64,000 nt of DNA from Lutraria lutraria (Eukaryota > Mollusca > Bivalvia > Venerida > Mactridae). Position 1 is the first letter of the stretch, and each line of letters starts with the position of its first letter. This document shows positions 33,041-45,495 of the stretch, piece by piece. The stretch is from contig OZ026842.1 in assembly GCA_964023205.1 (NCBI GenBank), positions 37,277,501-37,341,500 of the forward strand, in the 5' to 3' direction. The notes under the pieces were generated by a model that saw only the letters and a program-made list of their open reading frames with translations, ran no database searches and was not told where the DNA came from. Both the position numbers and the translations under genes were made by a program.

Positions 33041-33128
33041 TTGAACGGTATTCATGAAAACATGAATTTTTCTTGAACTTCAAGAATAGTTCATGAAGGT
33101 TCATGAAGTATGAATGTAAACTATTTGA
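33041..33128 (+). repeat. 'ttcatgaaaacatgaa' short dispersed repeat
   Basis: 'ggtattcatgaaaacatga' through 'ttcatgaagtatgaatg'. Related copies are at 34099-34175 (partial), 39148-39240, 41524-41600 (inverse) and 51134-51200 (inverse). It is internally self-complementary (attcatg/catgaat), as expected of a small MITE. A TIR-A fragment follows at about 33130-33210. Confidence 0.5.
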
Positions 33129-33224
33129 CATGGGAAAGGCCACCCTTGGGAAAGAAAAAAATGTCACATATTGACAGGTGGCCTTTACTCAGAGGTTATT
33201 TTGTTGAGATATGAAAAAAATATA

Positions 33225-33320
33225 AATGCCTAGTTCTCCTGTATCTTATCTCCTCCCTCTGTGTCGCTCAGCTCTGAAATGACCATAGCTGTGGAATAGA
33301 CTGTTAAACAGCATATAAAT
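33225..33320 (+). repeat. SINE family 2, 3' end only
   Basis: 'ttctcctgtatcttatctcc', 'gctctgaaatgaccatagct' and 'gactgttaaacagcat' match the last ~95 bases of the copies at 30207-30537 and 63135-63470. The 5' truncation is typical of reverse-transcribed elements. Confidence 0.65.
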
Positions 33321-33820
33321 AAATGGATGGGTTCTGGATTGTTTTCATAACAAATTAATTAACTCGATGTTTGCCAACTCACTGACCTACAATATGGCCG
33401 TATTGGGATATACTCTTGTTTGTAATGTATTTGTTTGGCTTAAAATAAACTAATGCTGTGGAATTGATCATGATGGTGTAATTAATCATGACAACTGGTG
33501 TTTCTCTCAGTATTTGTAGTCAAGGAATGTGTCCTGACAATGTTTTGGGTGACTATTTGTTTCTCTGTTGATTTTGATGGATAGTTAAGGCATTAATGTC
33601 CACTGAGTGCATCATTATTGAATGTGCTAAACATGATAGACAATTGAAAGCTTAATGCTCATGCTCAAGTGTTTTGTTCAGAACTTTCCTGCTTTGTTGA
33701 AAAGGCCAGAAAAATAATTTGTGTGCTGGTTACTTAATGAATGAAAATGGGTGTTTTGGTTGCAAAACTTTTCAGTATTTTTTTTCATGGACATACATGA
33801 CTGCATATCTTTGTATTTTG

Positions 33821-34098
33821 GAGGTATAGCCCCTGTGTTGGAGGTATAGCCCCTGTGTTGGAGGTATAGCCCCTGTGTTGGAGGTATAGCCCCTGTGTTG
33901 GAGGTATAGCCCCTGTGTTGGAGGTATAGCCCCTGTGTTGGAGGTATAGCCCCTGTGTTGGAGGTATAGCTCCTGTGTTGGAGGTATAGCCCCTGTGTTG
34001 GAGGTATAGCCCCTGTGTTGGAGGTATAGCCCATGTGTTGGAGGTATAGCCCCTGTGTTGGAGGTATAGCCCCTGTGTTGGAGGTATAGCCCCTGTGA
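33821..34098. repeat. 20-bp minisatellite, 13 full copies plus one partial
   Basis: The unit 'gaggtatagcccctgtgttg' is repeated in perfect register from 33821 to 34080, followed by 18 bases of a further copy. Only two copies carry a substitution (the one at 33961 has tcctg, the one at 34021 has ccatg). The period is not a multiple of three, so the 118-codon minus-strand frame with repeating GYTSNTGAIPPTQGLYLQHR is a by-product. High homogeneity implies recent expansion and probable length polymorphism. It abuts a short dispersed repeat at 34099. Confidence 0.97.
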
Positions 34099-34620
34099 AA
34101 TAGTTATTCGTACTTCATTAACTATTCATTAAGTATTCAAGAGAAGTTCCAGAGAAATACATTTTTTCCTGAATTTCATTCACAGGGGAATTATTATTCT
34201 TCCCAAAATATTTTCATACATAGAATTTTGCTGTTAGAAACTTTCTGATTTGCACCAAAAAAATGTGGACGGTCGGGTATCCGGAAACACAATTTTTTCC
34301 TTGCCTAATAAAGAGCAAATTTCCAGTGCCCTTATTGGTATTTGTTCCTGACTGACACTTGGGCTTTTATTGAAATGTTACAATTTAAACATTATTTCCA
34401 TTATTGATTTTGATCCATTATTATTGACATTGTTTAAAACAAGTTAAAGACTTAATGGAAAGCATGGGATGGGATAATTATATAGTTACTAGTATTTGGA
34501 ATGATTTGTATTAAAAGAATATGAGCACAAACCTGAAGACTTGGTTGAACAATGGTCAGCTTAAGTTCCATCTGGTGGTATTTTATACTTGTAAGATAGT
34601 CTGTTTATCTGTTGTTGTTG

Positions 34621-34795
34621 TTGAACGGCCCTTTCGACAGCTATGGTCATTTCAGGGCCACCCCAGACGGAAGGGGGATAAGATACAGAAGAACCTGTGA
34701 CTTATAATACAGCCCTGTTCCTCATTTAGAAGTTTCCTGGTTCTTTATCGGGCCCGGTGTAAATACCAATACACACCTCGCCCGTTTCCTGTGAA
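34621..34795 (-). repeat. SINE family 2, 5'-truncated minus copy
   Basis: It reads 'tgttgttgttgaacggcc', 'agctatggtcatttcaggg', then 'cccggtgtaaatacca' and 'acacctcgcccgtttcc', the reverse of the family-2 body. The tail is (caa)n-like on the minus strand. Confidence 0.65.
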
Positions 34796-37354
34796 TTTCT
34801 TACGACAGTTCTTGGCTGGGGGACACTTAAGTGGTCTGAGAATATGTAAATCACAGGGCTGACAAGTATAATCATTATAGAAAATGCCTGTATTTGTCTT
34901 AAAGATAGTCTTAACTCTTTTGTTAATCAGGACTGGAGAATTATGTGTTGTTCCGTGACCATGTATCCATGCCAACCGACCTACAAATTTTTTCGCTACA
35001 GCTTCTATTGATGGGTTCAAATATTTCATGTTTTCCCTGATGGAAGTTCTCAGCTTAATTGTGTTGTAAGTTAATATGTTTTGGCATAAAACATGAGTGG
35101 ATTTTGTCCAATATTTCACTGGTTTAAATGATCTGTGTTACAGTAATGGGATCTTTTTTGTGTGGTATGTGTGAATTGATTGATTTTATTGGGGGTTAAA
35201 TCTCGGATGATTTATTGGTAGATATTGTTAAGTAATTCCACAGACTTGTTAAATTCATTTTCTCACTGAGATGTTATTATTATCTGTAATGCTTTTTTGT
35301 CTGGTTTCTGTGTAAATTGTTTATATATTCTAGATCTTGAAAAACTACAACTTCAAGCTGTGGACTTGCTTATTTATCAATGAAATTTGATTCTAAATAA
35401 GTTTCTCAGAATTTTATTTACGAATGTGTTGTTGTGGTATTGCTTGGATTTTACTATTATTGTTGTTATTATTATTATATTAAAGTTTTGTTATTAAATA
35501 ACATCATAAGATGCTGAATTGCTGTTGTTATTTTAATAAAAATTTTGGTGTATAATATCTATGACTTACATGTATGTCTTTTATGGTTGGTACTCTACCT
35601 TTAATGAATTTATTGTACATTATTGTGTTTGTTTGGTACGCTTTTCAATGAGAATGGTTCTGCTTTAAGACATGACTGGAACCAGTCTGATTTTCAGTTG
35701 TTAGCCAATGATTTGATTCTCACAAATTTGGAGAAAATTTGACAGTTAAATTCTATAAACTTGATATTCATTGGACACTATACCTGGAAATGAACCTCTG
35801 GCATTGGTCTGGAAAATGTAGTGGAAGGTTCAGTTTAGCATCATGTTACCTGGGGTATAGCTCACAGATTTGTTTATTTGAATGAGTTTCCTGGTTTCCT
35901 ACCAGAGGTATATCGTGGCTAATTGCCTTGTAGGTGTTTCTCAATCACGATCTTCTGATACTGTCTATCTCTCCTCTATATCATTGTTATCATCATCTAT
36001 CTTATAAGATCATGCAGTATTTTTAATTCCAAGGTTTTTTAATAGTTTTGATAGATGATAGGCTTCTAAAATGTCAGGTTTCAATTTTTTTGTGTGATTG
36101 TAGGCGTTGGCTTTTGTTTGATTATGTTTATTGTAGGCAGTGTAATAATGTGGGTTGCTGCAGTGGGAGACTTACTGACAGTCTATGGGCTTTAATGTAA
36201 CAAATTGTAACAGATTAATTGGTGGAGATAAAACTATGGAGAATATTAGATAATGATTTTTGTGGAAAAGTTTGTAGATATAAGAACCAATTCTGGATTG
36301 TTGTGTAGTGTCATAGTGTGGAGTGCTCAGTATAGTTATTGGCTTATTGCACTTGAATGCATTGTAGAATGTTTTTAAATTGATATAACAGCAATGTGGA
36401 TTAACTACTCTAAATGAGAAGTGCCAATGTTTTAAACTCAGGATTTAAGATTTTATATCATTTTTTTTTTAAATTGATATTTTTTTTATTTATGTGGAAT
36501 TTTGTAACTTAAGCAATGACTTGTATTCAGGATTTTCTTTAGGAAAATTGGAAGACACTGAGGGCTGGTAAAGGTGGGGGGGGGGGTAAAATTACATCAA
36601 TGAGGCAGATTAGGTGAATATTTACAAAATAGATTGGGGTAGGGGAATATAGCTTATTTTCTGAGGGGAAGACAATCGCTATCAGTGTCACAGTTTAAGT
36701 AAAAAGGAAACCCTGGTATTGCATTTACAGAATGTATTTGTCTTGAACCTAATGACCTTTTGTCTGATGTTTTCTGTCCATCCCTTTAAATAGTTCTCAG
36801 AGAATTATTAAAGAACAATGTTTGGTGAATGAGGAATGCAAGTCATGCTAGGATTGTCTTAAGATATGTTTCCGTGGTAAATGAGTATTGGTTTTGTTTA
36901 AGAAGTGGCTGAAATTAGCTTTCTTATTATGGTATGGAATAAAATCTGTAGTTTCGGGAAAATGCAATTTGGCTGCTGCAGGGTAAATCTATCTCATAAA
37001 TGGTATATTATCTTAATAACACGATTCTATTGGGTAATATGTTATGGAATAATTGTGCATGGAAATTGAATATGCCCTTATTTGGTCATATGGGATTATC
37101 TTTGTGTTATATTGGATGCTGTAATTTTAGGGTGAAAATAAACATGTATTTTAGAGCCATAGTCTACAGTCTATTGCTAATGCAGATTGAAATTTAGAAG
37201 ATTTGTTGTTACATTGTTTGTTAGTGATAATTGACATCTTTCCCGAAGAAGAGGTTCAAATTTTGGAGGAATGCTTGTATTAATTTGTGAGCTGTTTCTG
37301 ATCATATTTGTCATTGAGCATACAAAGATGATTTTGCTAGGGTAGATTATTATA

Positions 37355-37517
37355 CAGTTAAACATCGCTTACCTCCGATTAGAGGCCATCCTGTGAATGA
37401 AAGTCATTCTTTCAAAAACTCACTGATTATTTAGAGAAAATTGACCTCTTGAGTAAAGGCCACCTGTCAATAAAAGCCACATTGTGTTTTTCCAGAAATT
37501 TCACATGTTTGACTGTA
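37355..37517 (+). repeat. TIR-A element, complete
   Basis: It starts 'cagttaaacatcgcttacct' and ends 'tcacatgtttgactgta'. Inside are 'aggccatcctgtgaatgaa', 'ctgattatttagagaaaa' and 'aaaggccacctgtcaata'. It is collinear with 61668-61845 and useful for defining the uninterrupted element. Confidence 0.65.
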
Positions 37518-39147
37518 CTCTTCTGGACTTCTCATGTATTTGAATAATTTGTTCTTTTGCAGTTTTTTAATTGAGTTAAGTCGTTTTTGAAATTGGTTCT
37601 TAGGTCTGATTACCTGACGTAGTATTACATGTCGATGGTTGATAGATCTATGGATTTATATTCTGTTTTATTAAAGTACCCATTAAATAGTGTTGCGTGA
37701 GTTGTGTCCCTTTAATATGTGTTAAAGAGTTCAACTTCTTTCAATTATCTCCCTTTAAGAATAGTATCGTTATTGTTTTGTCAGTTGTGTCTGGAGACAT
37801 TAATATTGTTTAACATGATGTTATAATGTTTCTTTGTATTTATTTTAGTACTTGAATTATGAAAAACCATATCCTGGTTAAAAATTGACACTTGAAAAAT
37901 CAAATTATTGCTGATACTGACTCATGTAGATTCAACAAGGACTTTGCTCTAATTGTTGTTAATCATGAGGATATTGGAAACAGGAACTATTTGTTGAATC
38001 TGAAAAATATACAGTAAAGTGATTCAGATGTTAGGCAAAAACAGTTGAACATTTTCCCTACTTCATAAATCTGTTACTTGAAGAAAATCATTGATAAGGA
38101 GTGTAATGTAACCTTTATTGTGAAATAATGTTTAAAGAAGTGGGTTGACTTTTCTGCTATCAATTAGCAGCTGTGGAAATTTTGAAACAATTAAAATCAT
38201 GTGCAGCATGTTGACAATTAGACCATGCTTAGTGGTTGAGTGATGTTAAGTTACTGAGAACAAAGTGTGAACTTATATAAAACCCTTAAAATTAGGGTGC
38301 AGTGCTAAGAGAAAAGCGGAGGAAAAGGAGTGTGTGTTTTGGTATATATTATAAGATATAATACCATAAAGTTCTAATTTATTTATTTATTTATTAAACA
38401 TCAGTGATATTATAATAAACTCGTAACCATGGTTGTTCGTGTTGAGGATACATTCCAGTACTACAGAATTGTGGATAATTATTATTATCAATTGGTTGAG
38501 GTTAGTATTATCAGTTATTATTGACTTGTATTATTTACTGAGGGATGTCACTTAAGTCTTGACTGACACAATATTTACACACACAAGGTCATGTAATGAT
38601 TATTTGTGTTTCATTGATTTTAGGGCAACACAAACCTTGTATAATGCTTTAACTAAGTTTTATAATCAGACACTTTACACTTACTAATGCCTACAAGAAT
38701 TTTATTTGATTTGAAAGATGAAAATATGGTAAAAAAGTAGCTTTTAACCAAATAATTATTCTTTTTATTATTGAATGCTTATTCTGATGTTATAGATCTT
38801 TCATAGACCGATCAGAAATTCAAGGTTTTTGATTGGTTGATTCTATGCTAGGAATTAAAATTGACCAATGAAAAAGCACCATATTGATGTATGACATGTT
38901 ACATGTACATTCTATCCACTTAGAAACAATAACCTCTTGATGTTACAGTAACAATGTAATATAAGGAAAATTTAAACCTACACAAGTTAAGAGCTCAAGA
39001 GGTATACACATATTTTAACAGTAACATTCGAAACCTTGTGGTGCATTTAGAATAATCAACAAATGAAAATCACAGCCATTTTGTATCAAATTTGCCTCAG
39101 AATTTGTGCTTCTATCATTATGTAATGTTTAGGGCCTGCAAGGCCTC

Positions 39148-39240
39148 TTTGAAAGGTATTCATGAAAACATGAACTTTTGTTGAACTCTTCTTGCATACT
39201 TGATGAATATAGTTCATGAAGTATAAATAACTATTTGACT
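39148..39240 (+). repeat. 'ttcatgaaaacatgaa' short dispersed repeat
   Basis: 'ggtattcatgaaaacatga' to 'agttcatgaagtataaat', matching 33041-33128 and the inverse copies at 41524-41600 and 51134-51200. Confidence 0.5.
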
Positions 39241-39353
39241 GTGGGGTCCGCTCAAGAAGACACATGTCTTTTCATTTCATAAACAGTTACCTACAATAGA
39301 AAGAACGTTGTTTCAATATAGCTATGGATATAAATCTTGAAAGAAATTAAATG

Positions 39354-39511
39354 TACTGTACAACCTCTCCAGAGTGGCCCTTCAACAACAGCATGATTAT
39401 TTCCCACTGCACGATTTAATTATTAATTTAATCTCTTTAAAGCAATAACCTATCAACAACAACATATATTTGCTATTCCCAAAGGGTATTGCTTTGAGGA
39501 GGTTACACTGT
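39354..39511 (+). repeat. TIR-B element ('acagtacaacctctccagag' family)
   Basis: It begins 'tactgtacaacctctccaga' and ends 'tttgaggaggttacactgta', so the ends are inverted repeats. Inside is the repeated 'aacctatcaacaacaaca'-like motif. Other copies are at 40517-40696 and 57503-57676. Confidence 0.6.
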
Positions 39512-40343
39512 ATTATCAAGCCCTGTTATATCAGTAAAAGTCATCTCAAGCCCTTTCAACAATGCCATTAAAAGTTAGCCCAGAATCTGGTAAATCAATT
39601 GCTATTCATTTTAAGTGTTACTGCTGATGCTTCGGAGTTAGACATTTTATTTCACTGAGTGTTTATTCTGGCCTCATTAAAACACTGTACATGATCAGAT
39701 CAATTACCCTTCTGTGTTTATTTCTTCAGATAGCTTGTATAAACAGGATTATTTATTGGCTCCCTTTTTCCTTTATTTTCAAGACATTTTAAGGATTGTT
39801 CACGAGAGTCATTTATTTTAAAATGGCTGTGTTGCTCAATGCATGCCATGTTCCCACACTATGTAATTAGAGGTATTACTATAACTATTTTCTTGGGGGA
39901 CATGTGCATGCAGCCTTCGTTCCTATTATAAGATGTTTGCTGAAAAACGCTTTTGAGGAAAATCAGATCTTCAAATTTTATGATTGCTTTAAGTATTTTA
40001 ACTGTTTATCTAATTAGCTGTTTTATACTGATTTCTGCAAGCCCTTAGGAAGCGATTTCAGATAGGAGGGGAGTAATTTATTTTATTTTATCAGACAAGG
40101 GGGGGGGGGGGTCAGTTGTTTAGCCCCTTTTAGTTGCCCTAAAACTTTTAAAGTCAAAATTATAGGGGTGGGGGGCATGCTCTTTAAACCAAAACAAAGA
40201 TTTTTCTGACTGAAAGTGGACGTGATCATCACTCTGATGTTGAGATTTATGTTGCACTATCCTGAATAATTACTTCCACACCCAATTTAAAGGTTCTGTA
40301 AATTTAATGTGAGGCATGATTATCAATAAGTCATTTATGAGTG

Positions 40344-40507
40344 CAGTCAAACCTGTGAACAAAGACCACCCTTGTGACCATTATTGACAGGTGGCCTTTA
40401 TTCAGGGGTTGTTTTATTCTAAATAATCAAGGCAGAGTTTTAAAACAATGACCTTTATTCACAGGGTCGGCTTCATTTTAAGGTTGCCGCTAACATTGGT
40501 TTGACTG
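40344..40507 (-). repeat. TIR-A element, complete
   Basis: 'cagtcaaacctgtgaacaaa' at one edge and 'gttgccgctaacattggt' followed by 'ttgactgca' at the other, with 'tgacaggtggcctttatt' inside. It is directly followed by a TIR-B element after about ten bases, a head-to-tail pair of unrelated elements. Confidence 0.65.
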
Positions 40508-40516
40508 CATTTGCTG

Positions 40517-40696
40517 TACAGTACAACCTCTCCAGAGCGGCCCTCTGTAGAGCAGCAACCTCTCCATAACAACAATTCAAAATTTCCCTAACCTGATATT
40601 TACTATAAATGTAACCTCTGTAGAGCAACAACATATAAACAACGGTCACTATTTGCGGCTCCCAACAGGGTATTGCTCTTCAGAGGTTGTACTGTA
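40517..40696 (+). repeat. TIR-B element
   Basis: The edges 'acagtacaacctctccagag' and 'ttcagaggttgtactgta' are inverted repeats of about 18 bases. The interior carries 'tagagcaacaacatataaac'. This is the best preserved of the three copies. Confidence 0.7.
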
Positions 40697-41103
40697 TTTT
40701 ATTTTGATTAGACAAAATATGAACCCAGTATTTATTAGTACACAGGCAATTAATACAATATTAAATAATTTCTCCTGAATTTAGGGAATTCTTGTTGAAA
40801 TGTTACACTTTCAGTGCTAGCTTAGGCTTTCTCATTGTGAACTATAAAAAAGGAATACATCACAAATTGCAAATAAAATTTGGACTCAGTGCATCTAATT
40901 TTTAGTGAAGTAAAAGGTGATACCCTGAATGTGGTTAACATTAGTGACTGGGAACAGTATTTGAAAGGGAATATCTTAGAAGAAAAGTTCCCTAGCTATA
41001 ACATAACGCTGCTGTTAAAAACACAAACTTTCTCCTCCATCCCCTAACATGTGATGTGAGAGTAATCTGTTCTTTTCTGTAAAACCACAGATATACAGAT
41101 TAA

Positions 41104-41476
41104 CTTACAGCCATTGTGTAAATGATTGCTGTGGCTTTGAAACTTGATCATTTGGAGTTTTAATTTGAGAAACTTTTATTTTATTTTGGGTTTAACACCC
41201 TTTTTCGACAATAACCTTCAGTTACATACAGCACTGGTTCACCTAACCCATTTTCCTGGACAGTATTCTTTTCTAGACTGTATCCTTGGCATGGCAGGTC
41301 ATACTAATTTGACTAATTTTCATGGAAGGGTATGACCTGCTGTGACAAGGAATTGCACCTACATCACTAGGTTACCAATCCAGGGCGCTAACCACTGGAC
41401 ACAGCTACGGCCCCAGGTAGCTTGCAGCCATTGCGTAAATGATTGTTGTGGCTTTGAAACTTAATCATTTGCAGTT
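41104..41476. repeat. 56-bp direct repeats flanking a SINE family 1 copy (41178-41410, minus)
   Basis: 'cttacagccattgtgtaaat' ... (41104-41159) and 'cttgcagccattgcgtaaat' ... (41421-41476) are about 90% identical over 56 bases. Between them lies a minus-strand SINE with 'gggtttaacaccctttttcg', 'cctggacagtattcttt' and a tRNA-like head at the high-coordinate end. The direct repeats are too long for an ordinary SINE target duplication. They suggest a local duplication spanning the SINE or SINE insertion into one copy of a tandem duplication. Confidence 0.6.
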
Positions 41477-43554
41477 GCGATTTTGGAAACAAAATGCTGT
41501 ATATTTTGGTGATACCCATTGTAAAACAACTATTCATACTTCATGAACTATGCGTGAACTATGCAAGTATATTCATGTTTTCATGAATTCCTTTCAAAGC
41601 AGACTCTAATTTAGGTGTCAGATTATCTCAAGATTTGCTTGTTTATTACTGCTTGTTATTCTTTCAAGTGTTCTGGAATTTTTTCAAACTAGATATTTTA
41701 AGTGCTTTCCTCATTGCTGTTACTGAAGGTCGCAAAAGTTGAGAAGGAAATTTGTAGCATTGTTAAACATCTGTTGCAATTCCTGTCTGTCAGTTTGTAT
41801 GTATTTTATTGACTCCCAAGTATTTCAGTTTCTGTAAAAAGGACTGAATCAATGTGAATTATTTAATTAAGAAAGTAATGGTCAAGCAATTAGACCATTT
41901 GTCATGTGTTGATTACTGAGTTAAGACAGATATTTTGCTGATATCCTTCATTGTCTGTGGTTGCCCCTACATCGAACGATTGATGAATTTGTTCATTATT
42001 TGCTTAATATCTTCTCCATATTGCATTGTAAAGAAGGGGGCTGTTTCGGAATGAATTTGATTGGTTTAGATCACCTGGGTCACATGACCTGTCATTATTT
42101 TCCCCAGAATCCATCAGTTTCCTGACATTCTTGAAATGAAGCATTGTGGGATAGTTGTAAAGGTCAACCAGACCACATGACTTTATACAATGATCTTTTC
42201 AGCTTCAGTTTTCATGAAGCACTAAATTCCATTAGTAAGACCATGTGACTTCAGTCTTTAAGAATTCTGTTTTTTTTTCTCCTATCTTTCTGAAAGATTG
42301 TTTATTGACAACTTCAGAGCAGACAGACAATAATTAATAGTTTTAAATTACAAGAGAGATAAGTTATTGCCTTTGTCCTGTATCTCAGTGGTTTCAGTTT
42401 ACTTGTTTCTGTAACAAACCTTATGTGTAATGTATTGACAGATTTGTCATTTCTTTGTTTTTTGTAATTCTATTGCAAAGTCTGGCCAGTTTTTTAAGGC
42501 CATTGTCGAAAAAAATATTTGTCTAGCTAAAGCTGACACTCTTGAAAAGTAACCATTACTTAATGATAAAATCTATGAATCAAGATGATAACAAACCTTA
42601 ATTATTTGATTTTTGATATACTCATTCATGAAAGTCTTTTGATCATGAATTCCTACAATCACGAAATCAACTTGTTTTAACTAAATTTAACATATTTTCT
42701 GATTGATAAAGCCACCAAAATGATGGTGCAGTTCTGTGAAATGTGTTCCATACAATGAATAATACTTGAAGGTTGTTAGGGAATTGATTGTAGTGGAACT
42801 TTAAATGATATCCTATGATACTTTTGGTTCAAGATTTACTTTATATATTATGCTGTCAGATAATAAACAGCTGGGAACATTCAGTTTTTCGATCTGATGG
42901 TTCAGAAATAAGTTGTATCAGAAACATTATTATTATGTGTACATGGATCTGATTTATTATCAGAAAAGTCCCAATTATGTTGTATCTTATAGACATATAT
43001 TTATTTATTCAAAGGATGTTGTCAGTATTGAGATTTGTTCTACTATATGAATAAATAATCAATCCATCTGATTTAGGAAGTAAGATACAGTTTACAGGAT
43101 GAACATAGTTTATCCTGAATGATTTTGATTGGTGAAACAGGAAGAGAATGATTTGCTAGAAAATTTGTTGCTACTTGTGGAAAAATCACTTGTAGTTACG
43201 TTTTACTTGAAGTAATCATTGATATAATTTATATTTGTAGACTTTACTTAAATAGAATTTTCCATTTGAAATTCTTTTTTTCACCTAATAGTCATTTGGT
43301 GTCAATTAGTGATTACTGTATTGAAACTTAGCATAAAAGGGGACAAGAATTTTGAGCTTGACTTTTTACTATTTTACAGTATTGAAATACTGTATCAAAC
43401 TTATATTTTTTGTACCATGATTATAGTTGATTCTGAATTCTTAAATTTCTGTAGATAGATCAACTAATCTATTGATACCAAAAACTATTTATAGATATTT
43501 TTTCTATTTATAGTACAAATTCTCTATTAATTGATCAACTTTTTCTATTTTTAG

Positions 43555-43696
43555 AACAAAGGTCAAGAGCAACAAGAATTAGATCCAAAACGTCATCGAC
43601 ACTCAGATCGTGATATACAGAGAAATGGGGGTCAACATAAGAGTGCACAGAAGATGGCATCTAATTCTTCGTTCCCAGGAGCGCTGGCTGGTGGAG
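43555..43696 (+). CDS. msn/MAP4K4: Kinase gene, linker exon 1 of the window
   Basis: The acceptor is tctatttttag and the donor G|gtatgt. It is 142 bases in phase 0, ending with one base of a split codon. It encodes NKGQEQQELDPKRHRHSD then a basic, Ser/Gly-rich run ending FPGALAGG. This is low-complexity linker between the coiled coil and CNH, with no domain. The split Ala codon (G|CT) joins correctly to exon 45365. Confidence 0.85.
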
Positions 43697-45364
43697 GTAT
43701 GTTACATTCTATTTATTCATTTTGTCTGTCTCAAATATGATTTCTGATACTTTGAACAGTTGTCTTCAAATGTTACACTGGTGTAGTGAGATTTTATTAA
43801 ACTGGTTAAGCTGAATATTTACAAGGTCGCTGAATGCGTTCAAGTTTAGTTTCGTACCTCAGTAGATAGTTTCTGTTTATTTTACGGCAAGGTGATGTTC
43901 CGTTATATTGAAAGTCATACTCGTACATTCAGCAACCAGTTTGAAACCATAGATTGTCATCCTTGATTAGTTTCCCCAAAAAAGTATAGATAATGGGAAT
44001 GATGGTACTTTATACTCATTGAGATACAACATTATAGAAGTTCACAGCTTTATGCTCCAGTTTCAATGTTACATATGCATGGTCAGCATTTTACTTGCTG
44101 GTCATCGACTGTTTCATAAAATTACTATCATTATCCTAAGTTCATAAAAATATCATGTCATTCTTGACTGGAACTAATTCATATGCCAGAAAATGCAATT
44201 ATATGCTGATTTATTACCATTTATACTTATTACCCTATGAATCATTGATTTATAATATCATAAGCATCCCTGGAGCTTTAGTCAAATTGAATTGAACGTG
44301 ACATACTCAGATGATTTTCATTTAAGGTAATGTTTGGGATGAATTAAGTTGTTTTAAATCATTCTGATGACTTTGTACCTTGACAGGATTTTCAGTGTCC
44401 CCATCCCAGCTACCATGCCAAGTACTGTGTCTAGAAAATAGCAGGAAAAAGGGCGAGGCATGTTTTCCACTGGGCACAATAAATAACCACAAAAAAACTG
44501 TTTGAAATATGAGTAGGAATACAAATGCCCGGATCTCGGTCCTCCTGTATTTTCTCTCCCTGCTCTCTGACCATAGCTGTCGAATGAGCCGTTAAGCAAT
44601 TTACCAGTGCAGAATTGTTTTGCAATGTAGCCTTTCCTATGATATTTGATGTTTGTCTCATTTTGCTTTGAAACACCAGCAGTATAATTATGCCTCTTCA
44701 GATAATATTTTGCTAAATTTGAGTATGCTCCTAGCAAATTTGATTGAAAATATTAAAAATTCATGAATTCCGTGTTTAATTTCTCTTTTATATCACGGCA
44801 AATGAAACGTTGAAACTGTTTGTCACAAATTGTGTAGGACGATCGATAATGTATTTTCACCTTAGTTATGTTTGAAATATCAGGATTTCAGTGTAGACTG
44901 CAATCTTTTATGTCTCTATTGTTTAATCAACGATGTTCTGCTTTTTTGAAATTTCCATAAAACTGTAATGCTGTTTTTTGGTCTGACAAATTATAGACTC
45001 AGTGTTTTATGTAGAAGAGAAAGCATTGTAATGTATCGGAGGCCAGAAGCTTAGATCATAGTCATACAGTTTAACAGTGGAAAGCAGACTTTGTTAGCAC
45101 TGTGACAATGTCTTGCAAAAAAATAAGTGTAACCCTTGAACAGAGGCAACCAGAGGGAGGGAAGGAATATGGCCTTTGTATACAGTATGGCTTTATTCAG
45201 AGGTTTATTTTTTATTGTAAATAAAGCATACATGACAGTGGCCATTGTTCACATGGTTGCCTTCATTATTATATGTGTGAACATAAGGACTCAGAGTTTG
45301 GCAGAAAATGATAAATAAACATATAATTTTGCTAGATTTTTAATTATTGTTTGTTGTTTCACAG
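43697..45364 (+). other. Intron with SINE family 2 and TIR-A copies
   Basis: It holds a 5'-truncated SINE family 2 copy at about 44385-44605 ('gtgtccccatcccagcta' to 'gagccgttaagcaatt') and a worn TIR-A copy at about 45128-45265 ('cccttgaacagaggcaac' to 'ttcacatggttgcc'). I see nothing else. Confidence 0.65.
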
Positions 45365-45495
45365 CTATGCAGTCACCAAGACACAGTGCAAGTAGTGGGG
45401 TATTACCAGACTTATTACCTCCCCGTACACCCCCGCAGTCCAGGTCACCCCCGGCCCCTGGACAGAGACCTCAAGATAAAACCACATCAGATGAG
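45365..45495 (+). CDS. msn/MAP4K4: Kinase gene, linker exon 2 (proline-rich)
   Basis: The acceptor is tttcacag and the donor GAG|gtacag; 131 bases, ending in phase 0. It encodes MQSPRHSASSGVLPDLLPPR followed by TPPQSRSPPAPGQRPQ and an acidic end. Several PxxP and SP/TP motifs suggest SH3-adaptor binding (Nck-type, known for this family) and proline-directed phosphorylation; that is inference. Confidence 0.85.

Larger units (their letters stand above)
23401..43554. other. Non-coding stretch (probable intron) left of the kinase exons
   Basis: Apart from the separately listed repeats and the ambiguous segment at 24543-24760, I see no exons. If the kinase gene's missing 5' exons are left of the window, this whole stretch is a single long intron. 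If some short linker exons lie here I have missed them. Content includes SINEs, TIR elements, a 20-bp minisatellite and runs of G. Confidence 0.5.

Noticed and set aside
33678..34034. 118-codon minus-strand frame with repeating GYTSNTGAIPPTQGLYLQHR
   Set aside because: It is the translation of the 20-bp minisatellite; the period is not a multiple of three, so the peptide cycles through frames, and there are no splice sites or homology.
34745..35119. 124-codon minus-strand frame
   Set aside because: It starts within a SINE family 2 copy. The upstream part looks slightly protein-like, but there are no splice sites, no motif and no support from neighbours.
44354..44737. 127-codon minus-strand frame
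   Set aside because: It covers a truncated SINE family 2 copy and flanking intron of the kinase gene, and has no conserved motif.
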